Assembly: GCA_043725085.1 (NCBI GenBank) | Contig: JAYSLY010000011.1 | Span: 1-45,874, forward strand | DNA length: 45,874 nucleotides | Origin: UBA9630 sp043725085 | GTDB lineage: Bacteria; Patescibacteriota; Minisyncoccia; Moranbacterales; UBA2206 | Direction: 5' to 3' | Part shown: piece by piece, positions 39,291-45,780 of the stretch | How positions within the stretch are numbered: position 1 is the first letter of the stretch | How the letters are laid out: the number at the start of each line of letters is the position of its first letter | Translations under genes and position numbers: made by a program | The notes under the pieces: generated by a model | Told to the model about the DNA's origin: nothing | Databases searched by the model: none | What the model saw: only the letters and a program-made list of their open reading frames with translations

Positions 39291-40787
39291 ATGTCAATCG
39301 AAGAAAACATTACCATCGAAGACGTGTTGGCTAATGTCAAATTCAACTTGGAATTCAAAAAAGAGGCTCTGATTCGCAGCGCCTATGCTGTGGCGGAAAA
39401 AGCCCACTTGGGGCAACGTCGCAAATCCGGCAAAGATGACTACATCCAACATCCGCTCTACACTGCCCTCAATTTAGCCAGGATTGGTCTTGGCTCAAAA
39501 ACGATTTCTGCCGGACTCTTACATGACGTGCCGGAAGATACGACAGTGACACTCAAAGATTTGGAGTACAAGTTTGGCAAGGAAATCGCCACGCTTGTTG
39601 ATGGCGTCACAAAACTGGGGAAAATTAAACTGCGCGGAACAAAAGAAGAAAACTATCTCGAAAATTTGCGCAAAATGTTTCTCGCTATGGCCGCTGATAT
39701 CCGTGTCGTTCTCATCAAACTGGCCGATCGATTACACAATATGGAAACGCTTGAATATCTTCCACCAGAAAAACGAGAGCGCATCGCGCTGGAAACAATG
39801 GAAGTTTTTGTGCCAATCGCTAATCGATTGGGAATCGGAGAAATTAAAGTTCGCCTGGAAGACCTATCCTTCAAATATCTTGATCCAAAAAACTTCGACT
39901 TGACCGAAAAACTCGTCACAGATCAATATGGACAAAGAAAAAAATATATTGACAAGATGGTGAACGAACTGAAAAAAGAGCTGACCAAGGAAGGTATCAA
40001 TGTGCTGGAAGTTTTTGGCCGAACAAAACATGTCCATAGCCTCTATCAAAAACTGAAACGCCACGATATGGACATCAGCAAAATTTATGATTTGGTCGGT
40101 ATCAGAATTATTGTGCCAGAATTGGCCAATTGCTATGAAACCCTGGGAATCGTGCATAAAAAATATCGCCCGCTCGTCGGACGCATCAAGGACTATATTT
40201 CCCTTCCGAAACCCAATGGCTACCAATCAATCCACACCACTATTTTTGGACCGGAAGGAATTTTTTTGGAAGTGCAAATTCGTACCAAGCAAATGGATGA
40301 TGAGGCGGAATTTGGTATCGCATCACACTGGATCTATTCTGAGAAAAAAAGAAAGATGCGAAATTTTTTTATGAAAAGCAAACACGCCGTACCCGAAGAA
40401 GAATTGGCCTGGGTCAATCAATTGCGCGAATGGCAAAATGAGTTAGGAAAAGACGACACGGAATTTATGGAGGGACTCAAGGTGGATTTTTTCAAAAATC
40501 ACATCTTTGCCTTCACTCCATTGGGAGACATCATCGATCTTCCTGAAGACGCCACACCGGTTGATTTTGCCTATCGCATCCACGGTGAAGTTGGCGACCG
40601 CGCCAATGGCGCCAAAGCCAATGGCAAAATGGTCACTTTGGATTATAAAATTAAAAATGGCGAAGTGATTGAAATTCTCACTACCCGCGATCAAAAAAAA
40701 CCCAGCCGCGATTGGCTGAAGTTTGTCCGCACATCTCTGGCAAAAAGCCAGATAAAGAAGTCTTTGAAAAAAGAAGGGTTGCTGTAG
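39291..40787 (+). CDS. RelA/SpoT homologue, (p)ppGpp synthetase/hydrolase
   Basis: A 498-residue RSH protein from the ATG at 39291 (MSIEENITIEDVLANVKF). A longer frame starts with GTG at 39225, but those 22 codons lie inside the palindrome. The HD hydrolase domain (QHPLYTALNLA, SAGLLHDVPEDT, KLADRLHNMETL), the synthetase domain (YDLVGIRIIVP, RIKDYISLPKPNGYQSIHTT, VQIRTKQMDDEAEFGIASHW) and a TGS domain (IFAFTPLGDIIDLPEDATPVDFAYRIHGEVG) follow in order. The C-terminal ACT and zinc-finger regions of full RelA are absent. Both hydrolase and synthetase sites look intact. It sets stringent-response levels. Confidence 0.95.
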   Translation: MSIEENITIEDVLANVKFNLEFKKEALIRSAYAVAEKAHLGQRRKSGKDDYIQHPLYTALNLARIGLGSKTISAGLLHDVPEDTTVTLKDLEYKFGKEIATLVDGVTKLGKIKLRGTKEENYLENLRKMFLAMAADIRVVLIKLADRLHNMETLEYLPPEKRERIALETMEVFVPIANRLGIGEIKVRLEDLSFKYLDPKNFDLTEKLVTDQYGQRKKYIDKMVNELKKELTKEGINVLEVFGRTKHVHSLYQKLKRHDMDISKIYDLVGIRIIVPELANCYETLGIVHKKYRPLVGRIKDYISLPKPNGYQSIHTTIFGPEGIFLEVQIRTKQMDDEAEFGIASHWIYSEKKRKMRNFFMKSKHAVPEEELAWVNQLREWQNELGKDDTEFMEGLKVDFFKNHIFAFTPLGDIIDLPEDATPVDFAYRIHGEVGDRANGAKANGKMVTLDYKIKNGEVIEILTTRDQKKPSRDWLKFVRTSLAKSQIKKSLKKEGLL

Positions 40788-40827
40788 GCAATATTTTAAA
40801 AAGGATAGCCCCTTCGCAGAGCTCAGC
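40788..40827. other. Left outer boundary of the defence island
   Basis: After the RSH stop the sequence contains CTTCGCAGAGCTCAGC (40812-40827), whose exact reverse complement lies at 45781-45796 on the far side of the defence genes. This perfect 16-bp inverted pair (19 bp with the following GTT) encloses the modules and the four genes. No gene is visible in 40788-41109. Confidence 0.75.
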
Positions 40828-40874
40828 GTTGTGGTGAAATGGAACAAGCGGAGCGCGTGACATTTCGCCACAAC
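40828..40874. repeat. Palindromic module A, GTT...AAC ends
   Basis: GTTGTGGTGAAATG (40828-40841) and CATTTCGCCACAAC (40861-40874) form a 14-pair stem (one mismatch) with a 19-base loop containing AAGCGGAGCG. The module begins with GTT and ends with AAC and directly abuts module B, giving the junction AAC-GTTAGGC. Confidence 0.8.
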
Positions 40875-40986
40875 GTTAGGCATATCCGAAGTTTTTCTGA
40901 AGCGGAGCGTAAGAAAAATTTGGGAGAAGAAATTTTGCAAACTTTTATTATTATAAAACGCAAAATTTCTGAACCGGATATGCCTT
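40875..40986. repeat. Palindromic module B with internal hairpins
   Basis: Outer arms AGGCATATCCG (40878-40888) and CGGATATGCCT (40975-40985) are perfect inverses. Inside are a perfect 11-pair stem AGAAATTTTGC/GCAAAATTTCT (40928-40938 with 40960-40970) and a weaker TTTTTCT/AGAAAAA stem around a second AAGCGGAGCG copy. With flanking CACAAC and GTTATGTG from the neighbouring modules the arms extend outward, giving an R-spacer-L arrangement as in integron attC sites. Confidence 0.8.
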
Positions 40987-41087
40987 GTTATGTGATGTAA
41001 AATTCTTTTTCTTTTTTAAATTTGCTTTTATTCTAAATGATAAATAAGTTTTTTTGTTTTTGATTTTGGGCAGAGGGGTAAGGGGTG
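40987..41087. repeat. Left terminal inverted repeat of the defence cassette
   Basis: About 100 bases starting GTTATGTGATGTAAAATTC. Its first 43 bases are inverted at 45738-45780 with two mismatches, including a perfect 32-base stretch (40998-41029 against 45738-45769). Further in, AAATAAGTTTTTTT and AGAGGGGTAAGGGGTG (41072-41087) also recur on the other side. This defines the left end of the cassette that carries the restriction, methylation and OLD genes. Confidence 0.9.
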
Positions 41088-41106
41088 AATGCCCAAAATC
41101 AAAAAC
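41056..41106 (-). terminator. 16-pair hairpin after the OLD gene
   Basis: GTTTTTGATTTTGGGC (41056-41071) and GCCCAAAATCAAAAAC (41091-41106) are perfect inverses around a 19-base loop that holds the AGAGGGGTAAGGGGTG motif shared with the right end. It begins three bases past the OLD stop. On the minus strand no T tract follows, so it may be a barrier or 3'-protecting hairpin, not a textbook terminator. Confidence 0.55.
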
Positions 41107-41109
41107 TCC

Positions 41110-42867
41110 TTATTGTATTTTTAAATAAATTGCTTCAATAAACTGTTTTACTTCTCCAGAAGTATCTATTGACTTCCATTCCTCTTTTGTCATCTCATTA
41201 AAAACTTCTATATTTAAATCATTTTTAAAATTCTTCACCAAGCCTATTTCTTTCAAATGCTTTGGAACATCAGTATTATTATTTATTACAATGCTGTCTA
41301 TGCTTAAATCTGGACACTTTCTACAAATTGCTTGAGGATGACAATAATTTTCAATTTCTCTTTTTGATAATTTTTTAAAATCCGCACTATCGTTATCGCA
41401 TTTTGCTTTTATTCTTTCGCACCATTTTTCTTTACCATTCGAATTATCATCGCCGTCAACAATTACAGAATATAAATTATTACCTTTTAATTTTTTAAAT
41501 AAATCTAAATCGGCATAATTTTTCAATGACCCACCTCCACCGATGACACAAAGTATTTTATCATCTTCAAGATCCTTGTTGAGCACGGTTTTTGCGTATG
41601 AATTTAAGAAATGAATATCATCCTTGCCTTCAACAAAAATTAAATACTTTATTTCTTTTAGTAAATTATAATCCGGTCTTATGCCTAACTCATTTATGAT
41701 TTGCTCAATTATATTCTCACTTTCTCTTGAATAATGAGAAATACCTCTTTCATCCTTAGTTACTAAAATTGAATTTTCGCCGTCAGTAGCTCCAGCAAAA
41801 ACTGGAGAATGTGTCGTTAAAAAAAATTGGGAATTGTCTGATATTCTAATTATTGAATTTAGTAAATCTTGTTGTGCGGACGGATGAAGATATGTTTCGG
41901 GTTCTTCAATGGCGAAAATTTGATTTTTTATACTTTTTTTACTTGCTAAATATTCAAAATAAGCGACCATAAGCAATCTTTTGAAACCCGTTCCTTTGTG
42001 TGAAATTGGGACATCAAAATTTTGTCCATCAAATTCTAAATTTAAATCAAATTTTTTTAATGATTTTGACCAATCAAATTCCGTTGAGGGATTGAGCTTT
42101 TTTAACCCCGAAACATTTTTTGTCATGTATTTTCTAATTTCTTCAAATTCTGTAGCTAGATCATCTTTTAATCCCTTTTCAATTTCCGCGGTCTTATCTT
42201 TTGTTGTTTCAAAATAAGCAGAAATGATCGGTTTAAACTGAGATTGAAAATTTGTAGCTTCAATGTTTAAATCCTGTTCTGCGTCAAAAAGAGAATATTC
42301 GGGCAAGGAAACTTCGTAAGTCTTTTCAATATTTTTTAAAAAATCACCCAATTCGTGATAAATTTCTTTCCGTTCTTTGTCTGCAAGAATTGTTTTTATT
42401 TGTTCTATTCTTAATATATTCTTTTTACCTCTGCCTGATTTATTAGGCTCTTCTCCTAAATCAGAAACGATTTGGTTAAGATCTTGTTCTTTTTTATTCC
42501 AGAGATTTTGATTTTTTTCTTCAGTAAAATCATTGCAAAGATAATACTCAATCAGCTTTGTCTTATTATTAACAATAGAAAATCCTTTTTTAATCGTAAT
42601 TAGTTTCTTACTATCTAAAACTAGATCGTCTACATCCATTGTAGGCAAAAAAGATATTTCGATAGAAGTTGATTCATCTTCTTGTTTTCCTTTAAATACA
42701 TCTTTTATATCGAATTTTTTGACATCAAAAAAACAATCCAATGCTCTGAGGATTGTGGATTTTCCAGCATCATTTTTGCCAACAAAAGTATTTAGATTTG
42801 AAATTTCTAAATTTTCTAATTTATCAATACCTCTGAAGTTTTGAATGGAAATTTTTTTTATCTTCAT
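41110..42867 (-). CDS. OLD-family ATPase-TOPRIM nuclease
   Basis: A 585-residue protein of the overcoming-lysogenisation-defect family. The N-terminal ABC-type ATPase has IKKISIQNFRGIDKLENLEI, Walker A VGKNDAGKST (residues 29-38), the D-loop region and Walker B IFAIEEPETYLHPSAQQDLL (near 315) followed by the H-loop FFLTTHSP. The C-terminal TOPRIM nuclease has IFVEGKDDIHFL (near 408) and VIVDGDDN (near 468), keeping the metal-binding acidic residues. OLD proteins are nucleases used in anti-phage defence, alone or with partners (for example GajA in Gabija). No UvrD-like partner is encoded here; instead it is the last gene of a restriction-modification operon, nine bases after the second methyltransferase. 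Confidence 0.9.
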   Translation of the reverse strand: MKIKKISIQNFRGIDKLENLEISNLNTFVGKNDAGKSTILRALDCFFDVKKFDIKDVFKGKQEDESTSIEISFLPTMDVDDLVLDSKKLITIKKGFSIVNNKTKLIEYYLCNDFTEEKNQNLWNKKEQDLNQIVSDLGEEPNKSGRGKKNILRIEQIKTILADKERKEIYHELGDFLKNIEKTYEVSLPEYSLFDAEQDLNIEATNFQSQFKPIISAYFETTKDKTAEIEKGLKDDLATEFEEIRKYMTKNVSGLKKLNPSTEFDWSKSLKKFDLNLEFDGQNFDVPISHKGTGFKRLLMVAYFEYLASKKSIKNQIFAIEEPETYLHPSAQQDLLNSIIRISDNSQFFLTTHSPVFAGATDGENSILVTKDERGISHYSRESENIIEQIINELGIRPDYNLLKEIKYLIFVEGKDDIHFLNSYAKTVLNKDLEDDKILCVIGGGGSLKNYADLDLFKKLKGNNLYSVIVDGDDNSNGKEKWCERIKAKCDNDSADFKKLSKREIENYCHPQAICRKCPDLSIDSIVINNNTDVPKHLKEIGLVKNFKNDLNIEVFNEMTKEEWKSIDTSGEVKQFIEAIYLKIQ

Positions 42868-42876
42868 ACGAATTTG

Positions 42877-43641
42877 TTAAGAAAGTCGTTTGATAGCCAA
42901 ATCAACATATCTTTTCTCTTTTTCAATTCCAATCCAATTTCTACCAAGTGCTTTGGCCACAAAAGCGGTTGTGCCGCTTCCCAAAAATGGATCTAAAACA
43001 ACATCATTCTTTTTGCTAGCCGCTAATAAAACTTGCTGAATAAGTTTTAATGGTTTTTGAGTCGGATGGGCTTTTATTCCATTTTCATCTTTTAGTCTTT
43101 CGTTTCCTCTGCATAAACCAAAAACCCAATCCGTATCTTTCATTTGCTTTCCGCCGTTCATTATTTTCATTTGTTCATAGTTGAATGTATAGCCTTTGCA
43201 ATTCTTATCTTTTACGGCCCAAATCAAAGTTTCGTGATTATTTGTAAATCTTCGCCCGTTAAGATTTGGCAAGGCGTCAGTTTTAACCCAAATAACATCA
43301 TTCAAAAACCAGATTCCTAAATCCTGCATAATTGTGCCGACACGGAAAATATTGTGATACATTCCGATAACCCAAATCGTTCCTGTTGGTTTTATAATTC
43401 TTTGGCACTCACCAAGCCAATTTTTTGTAAAATTGTCATAATCTTCATAGCTTTCAAATTTATCCCACTCATCATCAACTGGAATAACTTCTGTTCCGTT
43501 TGCTCGTTTTAATCTTTTGCCTTTAGGCAATTGCAGAAAGTAGGGAGGATCAGCAAAAATTAAATCAATAGAATTATCAGGGAATTCTTTTAGTTTTTCA
43601 ATACAATCTCCATGAATGATTTTGTTTAAATATTTTTGCAT
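42877..43641 (-). CDS. Beta-class adenine DNA methyltransferase, DpnA/CcrM-like
   Basis: A 254-residue N6-adenine methyltransferase with motif IV DPPYFLQLP near residue 31 before the SAM-binding motif I DPFLGSGTT near residue 217, the beta-class order. The sequence IIHGDCIEKLKEFPDNSIDLIFADPPY, then VDDEWDKF, TGTIWVIGMYHNIFRVG and NDVIWVKTDALPNLNGRRFTNNHETLIWA, follows CcrM and M.HinfI (GANTC) and DpnA (GATC) closely. It stops at KRYVDLAIKRLS, without the roughly 100-residue C-terminal domain of CcrM and M.HinfI, as in DpnA. DpnA can methylate single-stranded DNA; that property here is a guess. It follows the D12 methyltransferase by four bases. Confidence 0.92.
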   Translation of the reverse strand: MQKYLNKIIHGDCIEKLKEFPDNSIDLIFADPPYFLQLPKGKRLKRANGTEVIPVDDEWDKFESYEDYDNFTKNWLGECQRIIKPTGTIWVIGMYHNIFRVGTIMQDLGIWFLNDVIWVKTDALPNLNGRRFTNNHETLIWAVKDKNCKGYTFNYEQMKIMNGGKQMKDTDWVFGLCRGNERLKDENGIKAHPTQKPLKLIQQVLLAASKKNDVVLDPFLGSGTTAFVAKALGRNWIGIEKEKRYVDLAIKRLS

Positions 43642-43645
43642 TTAC

Positions 43646-44767
43646 CTAAAAATTATAAATCACAAGGTGTTCAACATCTCTGTTATTTCTGCCTTTTACA
43701 TTATAGAGATATGTTTTTTCAAAGCTATCAACTTTTATTCCTTTTTTATTTTTATATAAATCATAAATAAAAGGAGTTTTTTTGATAATTAAAATAAAGT
43801 TAGCCTTGGTGTCGTATAAACATTTTGCTAATCTTTCTTGATCTTTTTTATCAAAAACTGCTTTTTCATAATCGCTAAAATCGGTGTCATAGGGCGGATC
43901 AAGAAAAATAAAATCATTCTCGTTTAAATCTTTTTGCAAAAGAATTTTTTCGAAATCAGTATTTAAAATTTTTGTATTTTTAAATATTTCTCCAACCTCA
44001 TCGCTAAGAATATAATCAACTTTGCTTCTAAAATCCTTATTGTTATATGCTATACCGCCATAGGGAATATTAAAATCACCATTCGCATTAAATCTAAACA
44101 TTGAAGCGTAGCAAAACTCTCTTATAAAATAATAATTTGAAATTTTTTTTGCCAAAGATGTTTCATATTTTGAACCATTTTTGTTCATCACATCTCGAAA
44201 ATGCATATAGAAACCACTCCTGAAAGCAGTCTCAATGTTTTTATGCAAATCGCCGTCTGGCAATTTGCCACGATTCTTTTCAATTTTTTTAGTTCTGCTA
44301 ATTTTTGAAATTAAGTTTTTAATTATTTCTTGAAGTAAATTGTTTGGATCAAGGGCAAAATTTTTCGAAAACAAACCATTGAATTGATCCTCTTTGGCCT
44401 TGAGTTTTTTAGTTATTATTTCTTTAACCTCTTGTTCTGTTTTTTTATCATTTTTGTATTCTTCGTATAATTTGATAAAATCATTTTCAAAAATGCTTAT
44501 GTACTTTGGAATTTTTTCCCAGTTATCAACATAATCGTACAAGCATTTTTTAAACTCATTCTTATCATTTTCTCCTTTAATAAAGCGATAAAATTCAATT
44601 AGTTCTACGCAGATATCATTTATTATCGCTTTTTTTGGTTGAAGTTTAAAAAATATAGCTCCACCACCAAAAAATGGCTCGATGTATCGAGTATGTTTTG
44701 GTATGAGATCTTTAATTTGCTCATACTCCTTTGATTTTCCACCTGGCCATTTTATAAGTGAATTCAT
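43646..44767 (-). CDS. D12-class (Dam-type) adenine DNA methyltransferase
   Basis: A 373-residue alpha-class N6-adenine methyltransferase. Motif X and I appear as SLIKWPGGKSKEYEQIKDLIPKHTRYIEPFFGGGAIFF, and motif IV is FIFLDPPYDTDFSDYEKAVF near residue 290. Dam and DpnM are about 280 residues, so this protein carries roughly 90 extra residues, mainly between motif I and motif IV in a lysine-rich helical stretch that is the likely target-recognition insert. Target GATC, GANTC or an asymmetric relative cannot be chosen from sequence. It lies three bases after the restriction gene and four before the second methyltransferase. Confidence 0.93.
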   Translation of the reverse strand: MNSLIKWPGGKSKEYEQIKDLIPKHTRYIEPFFGGGAIFFKLQPKKAIINDICVELIEFYRFIKGENDKNEFKKCLYDYVDNWEKIPKYISIFENDFIKLYEEYKNDKKTEQEVKEIITKKLKAKEDQFNGLFSKNFALDPNNLLQEIIKNLISKISRTKKIEKNRGKLPDGDLHKNIETAFRSGFYMHFRDVMNKNGSKYETSLAKKISNYYFIREFCYASMFRFNANGDFNIPYGGIAYNNKDFRSKVDYILSDEVGEIFKNTKILNTDFEKILLQKDLNENDFIFLDPPYDTDFSDYEKAVFDKKDQERLAKCLYDTKANFILIIKKTPFIYDLYKNKKGIKVDSFEKTYLYNVKGRNNRDVEHLVIYNF

Positions 44768-44770
44768 AGT

Positions 44771-45589
44771 TTATCCAAGATAAGTTTTTTTGATTGAGTC
44801 TAGAGATTTTTTAATCAGATCCGCCTTTTCTTTATACGCTTCGAGAACGATATTATATCCATCATCCGACTTGCAAACAAAATCCCAAAAATCTTTTCCG
44901 ATCAAAAGTTCATCATCTGAAAAATATTGTCTTACTCTTTCTTGCTTCCATGGTTTTCCTTCACCAAAGCGGTTATATGCGGTTGCAAAAAACATTTGTA
45001 TTTTTGTATTTTCTGGCAATGTGTTTGATAGGATTGCAAACTGTTCCAATAATGCTTCTTTTTCAGAGCGAGCTTTTTTATTATCGAGATCGCCTCCAAT
45101 TTTCAACTCAATCAAAAAATTATTGCCAGTTTCTTTATCTATCAAGTAATAATCACTGTCGTGTCTTTTAGTTACGAGTGATTGATCGGCAGGCTTTACG
45201 CGCAAAAACTGATAATCTTCCACCGTAGGCGGGGTTATTTCTCTGCGTTTATATTTTTCTAACAATTCCGCCATGTCTTGGGTTTGTTTTAAGCTAAGTG
45301 GACCTTCAACATTTTGCTTGACTTCATATGTTAGTTTGGCAATATTGATTGCCATTTTTTCGAGCATATTGCCTAAAGAGCTATCAAGCGATCGCACTAA
45401 AGCTGTGTAATATTGTATTTCTGGACCGAGAACAGCAATAAAAACATTATGAATTTTCATATTTAGCGTTCCCTCGGGATCTTCCAACTCGCCCTCATGT
45501 CTGCCTTGAAATCCGACCGCGAAAGATTCAACAGAAGCATGAACGATTGATTTTATGGCTTCTTTTTTGCTTAAAATATCTTGTGTCAT
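44771..45589 (-). CDS. PD-(D/E)XK type II restriction endonuclease
   Basis: A 272-residue protein at the head of the operon. The nuclease site is DSDYYLIDKETGNNFLIELKIGGDL (near residues 144-167): an acidic DSD, then E-x-K (E161, K163), the PD-(D/E)XK pattern. An all-helical N-terminal part (1-125) includes SSLGNMLEKMAINIAKLTYEVK, which with ELKIGGDLDNKKA recalls the TdeIII-type restriction enzymes, though I cannot confirm that. It does not resemble DpnII/MboI nucleases despite its DpnM/DpnA-like partners. Position beside two adenine methyltransferases makes restriction the likely role. A palindromic operator-like site lies at its promoter. Confidence 0.75.
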   Translation of the reverse strand: MTQDILSKKEAIKSIVHASVESFAVGFQGRHEGELEDPEGTLNMKIHNVFIAVLGPEIQYYTALVRSLDSSLGNMLEKMAINIAKLTYEVKQNVEGPLSLKQTQDMAELLEKYKRREITPPTVEDYQFLRVKPADQSLVTKRHDSDYYLIDKETGNNFLIELKIGGDLDNKKARSEKEALLEQFAILSNTLPENTKIQMFFATAYNRFGEGKPWKQERVRQYFSDDELLIGKDFWDFVCKSDDGYNIVLEAYKEKADLIKKSLDSIKKTYLG

Positions 45590-45608
45590 ATCTTGTAATT
45601 ATTTTCTT

Positions 45609-45626
45609 AAAGTTAACTTTATTATA
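45609..45626 (-). promoter_or_regulatory. Promoter -10 box and palindromic operator of the restriction operon
   Basis: On the minus strand a perfect -10 box TATAAT (45621-45626) is followed at once by the 12-bp palindrome AAAGTTAACTTT (45609-45620), which covers the expected start of transcription, about 25 bases before the restriction gene. The -35 region is weak. This is a plausible operator for autoregulation, but no controller (C) protein gene is visible in the cassette. Confidence 0.55.
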
Positions 45627-45652
45627 CCTCAAATAAGTATAAAATAAAAATC

Positions 45653-45684
45653 GTCTTTTTTGCGACCTAAGAAGCAAAAAAGAC
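45653..45684. terminator. Hairpin at the right end of the cassette
   Basis: GTCTTTTTTGC (45653-45663) and GCAAAAAAGAC (45674-45684) are perfect inverses with a ten-base loop. It sits immediately inside the shared CACCTCATACCCCTCT motif and just upstream of the restriction promoter, so it could insulate the operon from outside transcription. Confidence 0.5.
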
Positions 45685-45780
45685 ACCTCATACCCCTCTA
45701 AAAAATAAATAAAAAAACTTATTTTTCCTTATTATAAAAAAGCAAATTTAAAAAAGAAAAAGAATTTTATTTCACATAAC
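45684..45780. repeat. Right terminal inverted repeat of the defence cassette
   Basis: Inverted counterpart of 40987-41087, ending TCACATAAC. It includes CACCTCATACCCCTCT (45684-45699), the AAAAAAACTTATTT block and the perfect 32-base match (45738-45769) to the left side. Immediately beyond it the outer motif GCTGAGCTCTGCGAAG follows. Confidence 0.9.

Larger units (their letters stand above)
40987..45780. mobile_element. Defence cassette bounded by inverted repeats
   Basis: A 4.8-kb unit bounded by imperfect 100-bp inverted repeats with GTTATGTGA...TCACATAAC ends, containing four minus-strand genes (restriction enzyme, two adenine methyltransferases, OLD nuclease) with their promoter and downstream hairpin. 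The genes appear richer in AT than the housekeeping genes around them. No transposase, integrase or target duplication was found inside, so movement, if any, would depend on enzymes supplied elsewhere. The composite-like structure is seen directly; mobility is an inference. Confidence 0.6.

Noticed and set aside
40443..40940. A 165-codon minus-strand frame opposite the end of the RSH gene
   Set aside because: It is antisense to conserved TGS-domain codons and has no start signal or recognisable motif.
40812..41106. CRISPR array
   Set aside because: The repeats are inverted palindromic modules of different sequence and spacing, not regularly spaced direct repeats, and no cas gene is present.
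41110..42867. Gabija system (GajA with GajB)
   Set aside because: The OLD-type protein fits GajA in general layout but no UvrD/PcrA-like helicase gene is adjacent.
44771..45589. DpnII/MboI family nuclease
   Set aside because: The partner methyltransferases suggest it, but the protein shows no similarity to DpnII beyond a generic PD-(D/E)XK site.
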